Shown here: piece by piece, positions 8,513-17,350 of the stretch
How the letters are laid out: each line of letters opens with the position of its first letter
How positions within the stretch are numbered: position 1 is the stretch's first letter
NCBI GenBank assembly: GCA_963788225.1
Contig: CAWBGI010000002.1
Location: 558,001 to 622,000, forward strand
Source: Sulfotelmatobacter sp963788225
GTDB lineage: Bacteria > Acidobacteriota > Terriglobia > Terriglobales > Acidobacteriaceae
Direction of reading: 5' to 3'
DNA length: 64,000 bases
Notes under the pieces: model-generated
Database searches by the model: none
What the model saw: only the letters and a program-made list of their open reading frames with translations
What the model was told of the DNA's origin: nothing
Translations under genes and position numbers: made by a program

Positions 8513-9844
8513 TCAGTTGGCGACGCCGAGCCGCTGCTCCAGTTCTTCCAGCGAGACTCCCTTGGTTTCGGGATAGACGGTCGCGACCAGAATGAAATCG
8601 ATCAGCATCATGGCCGCAAAGAAGAAGAATGGTGTAGCGCTCGATTTTTTCGCCAGCACCGGGAAGATGGCAGATATTAAGGCATTCATCACCCAGAGTG
8701 TCGAAGTTCCAATCGCCTGCCCTTTGGCCCGGACCCGGGTGGGAAAGACTTCGCTGATATAGACCCAAATCACGGCACCTTGCGAAATAGCGAAGAAGCC
8801 CATGAACCCCATGACCAGCCAGATCAGCCAGCTCTGGTGAGTGCTGGTGTGAAAAATTTCTCCGATCGCGGCGAGGAAGATGCATACGCCCGCGGTTCCA
8901 GTCAGCAAGAGTTTCTTGCGGCCAAACTGGTCGATGACGCTCATGGCAATCAGGGTGAAAATCAGGTTGGTGAATCCGATCGTTACCGATTGCATGCCGG
9001 CGGAATACTTGCTGGCTCCGGCCGCAGCAAAAATGTCGTTCAGGTAGTAGAGGCAGGCATTGATGCCGGTCAGTTGGTTGAAGGCGCCCGCCGTTACAGC
9101 CAGTGCGATGGGCAGCAGGTATTTCCGCTGGAAGATCGGCTCAGACGCCGAGCTGCGTTCCAGGTGAATGGAGGCCACGATCGAGCTGAGTTCCTGCTCG
9201 GGATTCGGGTTGCCGGTCAGCCGCAGAACTTCGAGAGCTTCCTGCGTCCGGTTTTTCAACGCCAGCCACCGCGGGCTGCGCGGAATGAAAAACAACATCA
9301 AAAGAAACAAAAAGGCCGGCACAGCTGCGATGCCTAACTCCCAACGCCATTCCGCCAAGCCCAGGTTCATTTCGACAATTACGAAGTTCGACAAGTACGC
9401 CAGCAGAATGCCCATAACGATCGTTATTTGAAAGCAACCCACCAGCCGGCCACGCCACTCAGCGGGCGATAGCTCAGCGATGTACATGGGGGCAAGAACC
9501 GACGATCCACCGATCCCCACCCCTCCGATGATGCGGAAAGCGAGCAATGAATCCCAGCTCCATGCGAAGGCGCAGCCCAGCGCCGACACCAGATAGAGCA
9601 CAGCCATAATGCGCAAACTGTCGCGCCGGCCGAACCGCTGTCCCGGATAGCCCGACGTCATTGCCCCGGCGACGGTTCCCCAGAGTGCGCTCGACACAGT
9701 CAATCCCAATAAATAAGGAGTGAGGTTGTAAACCTGGGTCAACTGGTGCGTGGTCCCTGCGATGACGGCAGTATCGAAACCAAACAGCAACCCCCCGAGA
9801 GCACTCACGAAAGTGCTCTTCACCAGGTATCCGTTTATGCTCAT
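8513..9844 (-). CDS. MFS sugar porter (sugar:H+ symporter)
   Basis: A 443-residue inner-membrane protein with 12 predicted membrane helices. The sugar-porter signatures are present: FGFDTAVIAG in helix 1, RFGRRDSL in the loop between helices 2 and 3, PMYIAELSPAEWRGRLV after helix 4, PRSPRWL at the end of helix 6, QLTGINACLYY in helix 7, DQFGRKK between helices 8 and 9, and PETKGVSLEELE at the end. These are typical of XylE/GlcP-like hexose or pentose symporters. It is divergent from the Tat-exported glycosidase gene at 9981 and probably imports the sugar that enzyme releases. Confidence 0.9.
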   Translation of the reverse strand: MSINGYLVKSTFVSALGGLLFGFDTAVIAGTTHQLTQVYNLTPYLLGLTVSSALWGTVAGAMTSGYPGQRFGRRDSLRIMAVLYLVSALGCAFAWSWDSLLAFRIIGGVGIGGSSVLAPMYIAELSPAEWRGRLVGCFQITIVMGILLAYLSNFVIVEMNLGLAEWRWELGIAAVPAFLFLLMLFFIPRSPRWLALKNRTQEALEVLRLTGNPNPEQELSSIVASIHLERSSASEPIFQRKYLLPIALAVTAGAFNQLTGINACLYYLNDIFAAAGASKYSAGMQSVTIGFTNLIFTLIAMSVIDQFGRKKLLLTGTAGVCIFLAAIGEIFHTSTHQSWLIWLVMGFMGFFAISQGAVIWVYISEVFPTRVRAKGQAIGTSTLWVMNALISAIFPVLAKKSSATPFFFFAAMMLIDFILVATVYPETKGVSLEELEQRLGVAN

Positions 9845-9980
9845 GAGTCCTGTTTCCCCAGCAATGAACGAATACTAGCGAAAAGAACATGATTGGTCTA
9901 TGAAATAGAGTGATTAGACTGTACAGGCTTCCGATAGTTCATGATTAGGTCGTCGTTTTTTACCATTACAGGAGAAATCC
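9845..9980. promoter_or_regulatory. Divergent promoter region of sugar porter and glycosidase
   Basis: This 136-bp AT-rich spacer lies between divergent genes. It carries CGTCGTTTTTTACC at 9951-9964, matching the TCGTTTTT repeats in the 7.0-kb spacer, and a strong ribosome binding site (AGGAGAA) before the ATG at 9981. ATGATTGG and ATGATTAGG also occur near 9889 and 9941. The shared word suggests common control of the transporter and secreted enzyme. Confidence 0.35.
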
Positions 9981-12209
9981 ATGAGTGCAAGCGGATATCT
10001 GGATCGTCGTACCTTTTTAAAATTAGGAGCGGCCGGGACCGCCTTCGCTGCCGTTGACCATCCCACGCATGCGGCTTCGCTGCTTGCCAGAGGAACACTC
10101 ATGCCTCCTCCCACCCTGGCCTCCATGGCGTCCGACCGGCTCACCTACCGTCTGCGCGATCTATTTAACTGCCCGGTGGCAATGAACGAGTTCGGCTACG
10201 CGCAAGTGGGAAAGTCGGTGTCGGCGATCACCGCTGTGTCGTTTCCCCCTTACGCCTGCTGTGGTGTGCCCGAGACCGCCTGGAGCCCCGGTTTTCTTCT
10301 GACCTGCGAAGTTTTCCTGAATGGCCGTTTCCTCGCGATTGCTGGGCCGCCCGACGGCAACGTTGAGTATCAGTGGTTTCCGCACTGTGTGGTGCGCACC
10401 CAGACCGCCGAGCGATTGCGGTTCACCACTCGCCTGTTTCTGCCCAGCAAGCGCCGTGCGGTGGCGCAATCGATTGCCGTAAAGAATCTCAGCGGGGCTC
10501 AACGTCGCTTTACGCTCGGCTTCGATATGCGAGGGGCCGTCGCCAGGAAAACCAAACCCTGGTTTGTAAACTCTCCGGGCGAAGCCGACAACCGCATTAC
10601 ATGGGACGCCCAGCGAGGCTGTCTCCTGTTTGAAGCGCAGCATTCAGAGATTGCAGCCGCCCAGGGATTCCATCCCGCGCCGAATCGAGTTGAGCAAACG
10701 CGGATGCTGCTGTTCGACATGGAACTTGGGGCGGGCGAACAAAAGGAACTCAATTTTGTACTCGCAATCGCCGAAAACGGCCGGGCCGCCTTCGAACTCT
10801 ACGATGGCCTACAAGCGGGCTTTGCCACTCTTGAAAAAGAAAACGAGTCAGTTTTTGCCGGCCTGGTACGCGATGCGTTTACCCCAGGAAATTCAGCATT
10901 CAGCGGAAGTCTGCCGCGGCTGGTTACAAATGACGAATCGCTGTGGAAGCTCTACCATAACGGGTTTGCCAATCTGTTGTTCGCTCGCCGGCTCTCTCCG
11001 GATTCGGCCTACGGCCCAACGTATCTGACCCTGAGTGGTCATGTGCTGCCCACTCTGAGCTTTCCGTGGGATACGTCGCTGACTTCACTCGCGCTGGCAC
11101 TGCTTGATCCGATTCCGCTGCGCACGCTCGTCGAAGTGTGGTTGAAGAACGGAATGCACGAACATCATTCCACCGATTACGTGACGGGCGAGGCCGTTGG
11201 GCCATGGTATGCAGCGAACGATGCGGCGATCGTCCGCAGCGCCTGGCGCTATCTGTGCGTCACCGGAGATTTTGCCTGGCTCGACAAAAAGCTTACCGGC
11301 CGCACCGTTCTCGATCACCTCGAAGAACACGCCCTTTATTGGAAAAAACTCGACCACTTCCACCATGGCCTCGGGGATTACGGGACCATTGAAAACCTGC
11401 TCGAGGTCGTCAGCACCTACCTGCACGAAGTCGCCGGGGTAAACGCCGGCAACGTGCACAGCATGCGGGTGCTGGCCGAACTGCACCGGCGCCGCGGCAA
11501 CTCAGCCCGCGCCAAGGAATTGCACATCGAAGCGAAGGCGCTGGCGGACCGCATCAATCATTTGCTCTACGTTGACGGCAAAGGATACTGGCGTTGTGCT
11601 CAGCCTGACGGCACATTCAACGAGGTTCGCCACTGTTACGACTTTCTCGCGGTTCTCGACAACATGGCCGAGGACCTTACGTCCACGCAGAAGCGTGAGA
11701 TGAGCGGATTTTTTTGGCGGGAACTGCACAGCCGGAAATGGATGAGGGCGCTCGCGCAGGGCGACGCGGATTCGACCTGGAATATTCGCCCGGATCATAG
11801 TTGCCTGGGCGCATATGCGGCGTGGCCGCCGATGACGGCGAAGGGCTTGTTCAAGATCGATTCGCCAGAAGAGATCGCGCGCTGGCTGCGAGAGGTGGCC
11901 AAGGCAGGCAATCAGGGGCCGATCGGGCAAGCGCATTTCGTGGAGGAGGTCTATCCGCCCGTCAATGGCGGGGCTTTCAAGTCATCGGAAGATGCGCCCT
12001 TCATCGAAGACTGGTGCTGCATTGCGGTCGGCGCCTTCACGGAAATGGTGATCGACTCGATCTTTGGCGCGGACCTTACGCTCTCCGCCGGGATCAAAGT
12101 CGATTCGCACCTGGCCAGCTTCGATCCCACCGCTCGGCTGGAGAATCTGCGATACCAAGATGGTCTGTACACGATCACGAAAGAAGGAGCTTACCGGCAG
12201 AAAGCCTGA
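9981..12209 (+). CDS. Tat-exported (alpha/alpha)6 glycoside hydrolase-like protein, MGH1 type
   Basis: A 742-residue protein with a twin-arginine signal (DRRTFLKLGAAGTAF) around residues 9-23, so it is exported folded. An N-terminal beta-rich domain (about 45-290) precedes an (alpha/alpha)6 barrel. The barrel has FPWDTSLTSLALALLDP, HHSTDYVTGEAVGPWYAAND, RTVLDHLEEHAL and GYWRCAQPDGTFNEVRHCYDF, and the acidic residues needed for inverting catalysis are plausible in these segments. The overall pattern resembles MGH1/GH63-like hydrolases. The preceding ribosome binding site is strong. Its divergent partner is a sugar porter and the next gene is a DeoR regulator; a second Tat glycosidase-like gene lies beyond. 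The glycan substrate is unknown. Confidence 0.65.
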   Translation: MSASGYLDRRTFLKLGAAGTAFAAVDHPTHAASLLARGTLMPPPTLASMASDRLTYRLRDLFNCPVAMNEFGYAQVGKSVSAITAVSFPPYACCGVPETAWSPGFLLTCEVFLNGRFLAIAGPPDGNVEYQWFPHCVVRTQTAERLRFTTRLFLPSKRRAVAQSIAVKNLSGAQRRFTLGFDMRGAVARKTKPWFVNSPGEADNRITWDAQRGCLLFEAQHSEIAAAQGFHPAPNRVEQTRMLLFDMELGAGEQKELNFVLAIAENGRAAFELYDGLQAGFATLEKENESVFAGLVRDAFTPGNSAFSGSLPRLVTNDESLWKLYHNGFANLLFARRLSPDSAYGPTYLTLSGHVLPTLSFPWDTSLTSLALALLDPIPLRTLVEVWLKNGMHEHHSTDYVTGEAVGPWYAANDAAIVRSAWRYLCVTGDFAWLDKKLTGRTVLDHLEEHALYWKKLDHFHHGLGDYGTIENLLEVVSTYLHEVAGVNAGNVHSMRVLAELHRRRGNSARAKELHIEAKALADRINHLLYVDGKGYWRCAQPDGTFNEVRHCYDFLAVLDNMAEDLTSTQKREMSGFFWRELHSRKWMRALAQGDADSTWNIRPDHSCLGAYAAWPPMTAKGLFKIDSPEEIARWLREVAKAGNQGPIGQAHFVEEVYPPVNGGAFKSSEDAPFIEDWCCIAVGAFTEMVIDSIFGADLTLSAGIKVDSHLASFDPTARLENLRYQDGLYTITKEGAYRQKA

Positions 12210-12244
12210 TCGCCTCAGATCCGTACGATCAGGTTGGCATAACC

Positions 12245-13099
12245 TCAAACGCGCATGACCTCGATGCCCAGCTTCTGGAAGGGCGCGACCATTTCGTCGG
12301 TCGCCGTCGTGTCGGTCACCAGGACATTCAATTCATCCGCTTTGCAGATTCGCCAGTTTGCCACCACCCCTAGCTTGCCGCTATCCACCACGGCGACGCG
12401 GCGACGCGCCAGCTTCATCATGGTTGAATTGAGTTCCGCCTCATCCGCATTGAAACAGCTCGCGCCCCACGAGGCATCCATCCCGTCAGCGCCGATGAAC
12501 ATTGTGTTAATCAGCATATTGTCGAGAGACCGCAAGGCGGCGGATCCTACCAGCGAGAACCACTCGCCATGAAGATGTCCCCCGGTCACGAAAACGTACA
12601 CGTCCTTGCGCTTGGAAAGCTCCATGGCCACGTTGACCGTGTTCGTGACCACCGTGATGTTGTAGTTGATGGGCAGTCCCCGGATTACCTCGGTCGTCGT
12701 GGTGCCGGGGGTGACCGCGATCGTCTCACCTGCCGTGATCAGAGCGGCGGCGGCCCGCCCGATGCGGCGTTTCTCGTCCGCGGCACGCTCCACTTGCGCC
12801 AGGAAGGATCGGTCGCGGCGGAAGGGCTCGTAAAACAGTGGCTCAATCGAAACCGCCCCGCCGTGCGTACGGCGTAGCAGTCCCTTCTGCTCAAGAGTGT
12901 CCAGGTCGCGCCGTATGGTCACTACCGAGACATCCAGTTGAGCACTGAGCGTTTCCACCGAAACTCGTCCAGTTTGCTGGAGGCCGCTTAGAATCGCAGT
13001 AAACCGGAGCTGCTGCTTATCCTGAGAGACGCTTCCTCCGGACTCTGGTCGTCCATTCGGGCCCGCTCCTGGCGACGATGGCCTTTGACGCCTGATCAT
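12245..13099 (-). CDS. DeoR family transcriptional regulator
   Basis: A 284-residue regulator. After about 28 variable residues comes the DeoR winged helix-turn-helix: QLRFTAILSGLQQTGRVSVE, then LSAQLDVSVVTIRRDLDTLE and LLRRTHGGAV. The DeoR sensor domain follows, with VTPGTTTTEVIRGLP, NTVNVAMELSKRKDVYVFVTGG-like segments and the sugar-phosphate-binding pattern typical of GlpR. Such proteins usually repress sugar catabolic genes and are relieved by a phosphosugar. The start may be internal, at a GTG before SQDKQQ. The gene is convergent with the upstream glycosidase gene and divergent from the next, across a spacer holding two AAAACGAAAC repeats that could be its operators. Confidence 0.9.
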   Translation of the reverse strand: MIRRQRPSSPGAGPNGRPESGGSVSQDKQQLRFTAILSGLQQTGRVSVETLSAQLDVSVVTIRRDLDTLEQKGLLRRTHGGAVSIEPLFYEPFRRDRSFLAQVERAADEKRRIGRAAAALITAGETIAVTPGTTTTEVIRGLPINYNITVVTNTVNVAMELSKRKDVYVFVTGGHLHGEWFSLVGSAALRSLDNMLINTMFIGADGMDASWGASCFNADEAELNSTMMKLARRRVAVVDSGKLGVVANWRICKADELNVLVTDTTATDEMVAPFQKLGIEVMRV

Positions 13100-13411
13100 T
13101 TTGCGGTTTCCTTCGATCCCAGGCAGGTTAAAACGAAACTCTTGGCGAAGCCGGCGCTTGCGATTTCATCGAAAACGAAACCGGCCCACGAACCATAGTA
13201 CGCCGAATCCCCGGGATTACAAAAAGATCATATCCGCAGCCGAAATTCCCTGAACGGCGAAGAAAATTTGTATTTCCCTAATTTCGATCAAGACAATCTG
13301 GTTTTATGGCTCAAAAGCAAATAGTAGAATGTTTCATTCGACGTTTTCTACCTGCGATTCGAGAGCGGCCACGAACCGCTTCTCAAGCTACGGGCTTTCG
13401 CGAGGAAACGC
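13100..13411. promoter_or_regulatory. Divergent spacer with paired AAAACGAAAC repeats
   Basis: This 312-bp gene-free spacer lies between the DeoR gene and the second Tat glycosidase gene. AAAACGAAAC occurs at 13130-13139 and again at 13172-13181, exactly 42 bp apart, which is four helical turns. The second copy is flanked by TTTCATCG, giving a partial TTTC/CGAAA palindrome. Repeats of this kind are typical DeoR-family binding sites, so autoregulation and control of the divergent gene are likely. The remainder is AT-rich around 13260-13330 and shows no other recognisable element. Confidence 0.4.
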
Positions 13412-15649
13412 ATGACCCTGGACCGCCGCCAATTTGTGACCGCCCTGGTTGTTTCTGGCGCCGCTGCTGCCGTGCCCGCGCGAAGCATTGAAGTTAAAAA
13501 GGACTCCCCGACTCCAGAGCCACAAATTTCGTCCGCGAATCTCCACAACACAAAGGTTGATTTCCGGTACGCTCCCCATCAGTCGCAGTCGACCATCTGT
13601 TTTCCAGACGATCCCAGGAAAACTATTGTGGGTGAAGCCGGCGACCTGCGATATGGATTCAACAAGTCCTTGTCAGCCGGCATGGAAGACTTCGGCACCG
13701 TCATTGAATTCTCTCTCGCTGGCTTTCAGGACGACAAGATTCTCCGCCAATGGATCGAATCCCCCGCTGTCCCCGTCGTGCATACGTTAATCGACCGACC
13801 CAAGGCGACGTTGGACCTGATTGCTTTCGCAACCCGTCATGCCGACGAAGGAAGGGTCGACAACGTGCTGCTCTCGATTCGGTCCAAGAAAGGGAGCGTC
13901 GCGGTCGTACCGAAGGTCCACATCAGGACGTGTGAAAAATTTGAACTGCAAAGCTACACTGCCCCCACAGCTACGCTCAGCGCGCAGGGGAGCAAATCGC
14001 CCCTGCTCGTCGCCGCGCAGCTCGATAGCAGTCTCGGCGCCTGCATGTTGTGGGAAGAAGAAGGATTCACTCTTTATCTGCCGCACGGCGAAGCGAGCGA
14101 GGCAGCGGAGGCGCGTTACTTCCTGCGCCTTCCGCAGGAAGAGCAATCAGCCGCGTCCTTGCAAGAACATCTGCTCGATCCCGAAATGCTTCTGGCAGAA
14201 ACCCGCGAGTTCTGGAGCAAGTGGCAGCCCTTCGGCAGCACGGAATGGAGTTATCCCAGCCGGGAGGGAGAATTTCTTACCGCATGCGCGCGCAACATTC
14301 AGCAGGCGCGCGAGATCAAGAATGGCCGGCTCGTCTTTCAGGTTGGTCCCACAATCTATCACGGTTTGTGGATCGTCGATGGCAATTTTCTGCTGGAAGC
14401 GGCGCGTTATCTCGGCTACGGCCAGGCGGCCGACGAAGGGTTGCTGTCGGAATGGTCCAAGCAGGTGGAAAGCGGGCAGATCATCGCGGGAAGCGGTGGC
14501 GAGCACTGGAAGGATACGGCGATCGCAATGTTCACTCTCGTGCGCCAGTGCGAACTGAAGCAAGACTGGACGTTTTTCCGCGACCTCGAAATGAACGTTG
14601 TCCGCGCCCTGGATTTCCTGATCAGTCTGCGCGACCAGGCTCGTTTGGGAAACAACACAAACGGGCGCTACGGACTGCTCGCGCCCGGTTTCGCCGATGG
14701 CGGCATTGGCGGCGTCCGCTCCGATTTCACCAATACCGTGTGGACACTGGCGGCCCTCCGCGCCGTCGCAGGTGCAGCCGAGCAACTGAAAATGCCGGCG
14801 CTCGCGAAGGCCGGCAAATTTTTCCAGGAGCTTTATCAAGCATTCCAGCAAATGGCGAAGAGGGAGATGGTGCGGCATTCCGCGGGATTCGAATATCTGC
14901 CGATGATCGCGCACGACGATCCGTCGCTGTCTGATCCTGATCCATGGAATCGCCCTCGTCCGCAGACAGCCCAATGGGCGCTCTCGCACGCCATCTATCC
15001 GGGCGGGGTTTTCGCGAAGGACGATCCCATTGTTCGCGGACACATTGCGCTGCTGCAATCTTGCACGCAGGAAGACGTCCCGATTGAAACCGGCTGGCTC
15101 TGGCATGACAGTTTGTGGACTTACAACGCTTCGTTTGCGGCGCACGTCTATCTGTGGGCTGGACTGCGCGATTGGGCGCATCGCACCTTCATCGGCTTTC
15201 TCAACCACGCGTCGCCACTATATTGCTGGCGCGAAGAACAGCCGCTGCAACATGCCCTCGTCGGGCAAAACTGGGGCGATATGCCACACAACTGGGCGAG
15301 CGCCGAGTGCGTTCGTTATCTGCGGCACATGCTCGCTCTGGAAGACGGTAAATCACTTCGACTGCTCAACGGTGTAACGTCAGCGGAATTGACGTCTCCC
15401 GCGCGCTACGTCTTGCGGAATTCTCCAAGCCGTTTTGGAAGTATCGATCTGGAACTCGAACCGCTGGATGGACGAGGTTGGCGGTTGCGGTTCAATCTTG
15501 GTGAGGGACCTTCTCCATCCTCGGTTTCCTTGCCAGGAACCATTGGTTCCTTGCGGGTGGGAAAAATAATTGCCGCCGGCTCGAAGATCACGGGTGGCGT
15601 CGTCGAAGTCGATCCCCTGGCCAGGAAATGGGAGGTATTTCTAAGGTAG
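13412..15649 (+). CDS. Tat-exported six-hairpin glycosidase-like protein
   Basis: A 745-residue exported protein with a twin-arginine signal (LDRRQFVTALVVSGAAAAV) at the extreme N-terminus. A beta-sandwich region (about 50-260) leads to an (alpha/alpha)6 barrel (about 270-640) with VGPTIYHGLWIVDGNFLLEA, GGIGGVRSDFTNTVW and ETGWLWHDSLWTYNASFA; a C-terminal beta domain follows. The layout matches GH78/GH95/GH15-like six-hairpin glycosidases such as alpha-L-rhamnosidases, but no single family can be named from sequence reading. It is divergent from the DeoR gene, its probable regulator. With the lyase-like and esterase genes it suggests degradation of a decorated plant polymer. Confidence 0.65.
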   Translation: MTLDRRQFVTALVVSGAAAAVPARSIEVKKDSPTPEPQISSANLHNTKVDFRYAPHQSQSTICFPDDPRKTIVGEAGDLRYGFNKSLSAGMEDFGTVIEFSLAGFQDDKILRQWIESPAVPVVHTLIDRPKATLDLIAFATRHADEGRVDNVLLSIRSKKGSVAVVPKVHIRTCEKFELQSYTAPTATLSAQGSKSPLLVAAQLDSSLGACMLWEEEGFTLYLPHGEASEAAEARYFLRLPQEEQSAASLQEHLLDPEMLLAETREFWSKWQPFGSTEWSYPSREGEFLTACARNIQQAREIKNGRLVFQVGPTIYHGLWIVDGNFLLEAARYLGYGQAADEGLLSEWSKQVESGQIIAGSGGEHWKDTAIAMFTLVRQCELKQDWTFFRDLEMNVVRALDFLISLRDQARLGNNTNGRYGLLAPGFADGGIGGVRSDFTNTVWTLAALRAVAGAAEQLKMPALAKAGKFFQELYQAFQQMAKREMVRHSAGFEYLPMIAHDDPSLSDPDPWNRPRPQTAQWALSHAIYPGGVFAKDDPIVRGHIALLQSCTQEDVPIETGWLWHDSLWTYNASFAAHVYLWAGLRDWAHRTFIGFLNHASPLYCWREEQPLQHALVGQNWGDMPHNWASAECVRYLRHMLALEDGKSLRLLNGVTSAELTSPARYVLRNSPSRFGSIDLELEPLDGRGWRLRFNLGEGPSPSSVSLPGTIGSLRVGKIIAAGSKITGGVVEVDPLARKWEVFLR

Positions 15650-15671
15650 GCCCGTTCGACGATTGTGTATG

Positions 15672-16031
15672 TCAGACCACTTCAGTCCATGATTTGCAGG
15701 CAACGGGTAAGTCCACGCCCGGGTATCGCGGTACAAGATGAATGTGCGCGTGAAGCACAGTCTGATGGGCCGCCGATCCGCAGTTCACCACGACATGAAA
15801 ACTTTCGGCGCCGTACTCTTTCGCAACCAGATCCTTTGTTTCCCGAACAAGTTCAAAACAACCAACGTAGTCGGACAGGGGCAGGTCAAAAATAGTGGGG
15901 ACGTGAAGGCGAGCGACAATTAGAGTGTGACCTCGGGAAATCGGCCTTTGGTCAGAGATGGCAATGGCGTGCTGATTGCTTGTCCGCACCGGCTCGCATT
16001 TGCCGCAGAAAGGACAAGTCTCAGCGGTCAT
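15672..16031 (-). CDS. HIT family protein
   Basis: A 119-residue histidine-triad protein of the nucleotide hydrolase/transferase superfamily. The triad motif is VLHAHIHLVPR near the C-terminus, and the N-terminus has a CPFCGKC zinc motif usual in bacterial HIT proteins. The region RGHTLIVARLHVPTIFDL is the conserved family core. The second ATG, at 16031, is chosen because AGGAGG sits about 10 bp before it, whereas the first ATG at 16040 directly abuts that sequence. Likely substrates are nucleotidyl adducts such as AMP-lysine or Ap4A-like molecules. The gene is convergent with the preceding glycosidase gene. Confidence 0.85.
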   Translation of the reverse strand: MTAETCPFCGKCEPVRTSNQHAIAISDQRPISRGHTLIVARLHVPTIFDLPLSDYVGCFELVRETKDLVAKEYGAESFHVVVNCGSAAHQTVLHAHIHLVPRYPGVDLPVACKSWTEVV

Positions 16032-16087
16032 TGACGGCATTCCTCCTGAATCATTCTGCCAGCCCTATTTTTTAAGAAGCAGGGACT

Positions 16088-17248
16088 CTACACTCCCCGC
16101 TGCTCCATCTCCAGCAGTGTCTTCTTGCGCTCAATGCCCCAACGATAGCCGCTGATGCCGCCGTCCTCGCGGACCACGCGATGGCACGGAATTGCAATCG
16201 CGACGGGATTCGTAGCGCACGCCCGCGCCACGGCCCGCCTCGCGCTGGGTTGACCTATCCCCTTGGCCACCTGGCTGTAGGAACGCGTCTCGCCAAACGG
16301 GATCGACTGCAAGTAAGTCCACACCCGCCGCTGAAATACGGTAGCGCGAATATCCAAAGGTAGAGCAGCATTCAGCTCGCGCCCGGTCATCTTCGAAAGC
16401 ACAGCCTCGATCCACGCTTGCAATCCACCCTGGTCAGGCTTGCGCACGGCAAAGGGAAACTCGCGCTTCAGGCCCTCAATCAACTCGCCGTCGGAGCGCG
16501 CGAACTGGATCGAGCAGACGCCCCGGTCTGTAGCCGCGATCAGCATGCGCCCCAGCGGCGAGTCGGCGCAGGCATAGCGAATCGAAGCGGCGATGGCTCC
16601 GCGCCGATATTTGTCGGGCGTCATGCCGAGTTGCGAAGCGGTCTTCTCGTAAAGCCGGCTGCTGGAGCCGTAACCGGCGTCATACATAGCGCGGGTCACG
16701 TTGTCCCCGGCTTGTAAGTTGCGTTTGAGCTGGCGCAGTCGGCAGGAATCGGCATACTCGCGCGGCGTGATTCCAAGTGCAGCCTTGAAGCGCCGCTGCA
16801 AATGGAAGGGACTTTGCCGAAACGCCTTGCCCAGCCGTTCGAGCGTGATCGGCTCGTCAAGGTGCTGCTCGATGTAGCGGCAGATCTCCTTCGCCAAATC
16901 AGATTGCGGATTGCCGCTGACCGACTTGGGGCGGCAGCGCAGGCAGGCGCGAAACCCAGCCTTCTCAGCCTGTTCGGGACGCGAATAGAAGGTGACATTA
17001 GCCCGCCGCGGGCGCCGCGCCGGACACGACGGCCGGCAGTAAACGCCGGTGCTGGCTACCGCGAAGACGAACTCGCCGTCGTGGTCAGAATCGCGCGCCA
17101 CCACGGCATTCCAGCGATAGTCGTTGCTGGGTGAGTCGTTGTCTGCCTTCGCGGAGTTGGAGTGCGCCGAGGCCATTGGGTTTGCAATGTCTTCAACCAG
17201 TATGGCATCGCCAGTCATGCTCGGGAAAGTCACATCAGCGGAAGTCAT
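16088..17248 (-). CDS. ada: Bifunctional DNA alkyl-repair protein and activator Ada
   Basis: A 386-residue three-domain protein. The N-terminal AdaA zinc domain has four Cys ligands (YCRPSC at 71/75 and CLRC at 102/105); Cys71 is the expected acceptor of methyl from DNA phosphotriesters. An AraC-type helix-turn-helix domain follows (about 115-205; LERLGKAFRQSPFHLQRRFK, SRLYEKTASQLGMTPDKYR). The C-terminal O6-methylguanine-DNA methyltransferase has the active-site IPCHRVV with Cys near 355. Methylated Ada activates its own and other repair genes in Escherichia coli. A methyl-purine glycosylase is encoded about 28 kb away, not adjacent. The first 45 residues are variable and the start may be internal. 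Confidence 0.95.
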   Translation of the reverse strand: MTSADVTFPSMTGDAILVEDIANPMASAHSNSAKADNDSPSNDYRWNAVVARDSDHDGEFVFAVASTGVYCRPSCPARRPRRANVTFYSRPEQAEKAGFRACLRCRPKSVSGNPQSDLAKEICRYIEQHLDEPITLERLGKAFRQSPFHLQRRFKAALGITPREYADSCRLRQLKRNLQAGDNVTRAMYDAGYGSSSRLYEKTASQLGMTPDKYRRGAIAASIRYACADSPLGRMLIAATDRGVCSIQFARSDGELIEGLKREFPFAVRKPDQGGLQAWIEAVLSKMTGRELNAALPLDIRATVFQRRVWTYLQSIPFGETRSYSQVAKGIGQPSARRAVARACATNPVAIAIPCHRVVREDGGISGYRWGIERKKTLLEMEQRGV

Positions 17249-17350
17249 AATAACGACAGCCTAAGATGTTGATGCCCTAGCGGACTATCCGAATCTTGCG
17301 GGCAAAGCAAATCAGCAGCTCTCGGGTAGGGTACTCGGTACCAGTACTCG

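Noticed and set aside
14147..15208. Long open frame antisense to the second Tat glycosidase gene
   Set aside because: It has no family features and lies entirely within a well-supported coding gene; high GC produces such shadows.
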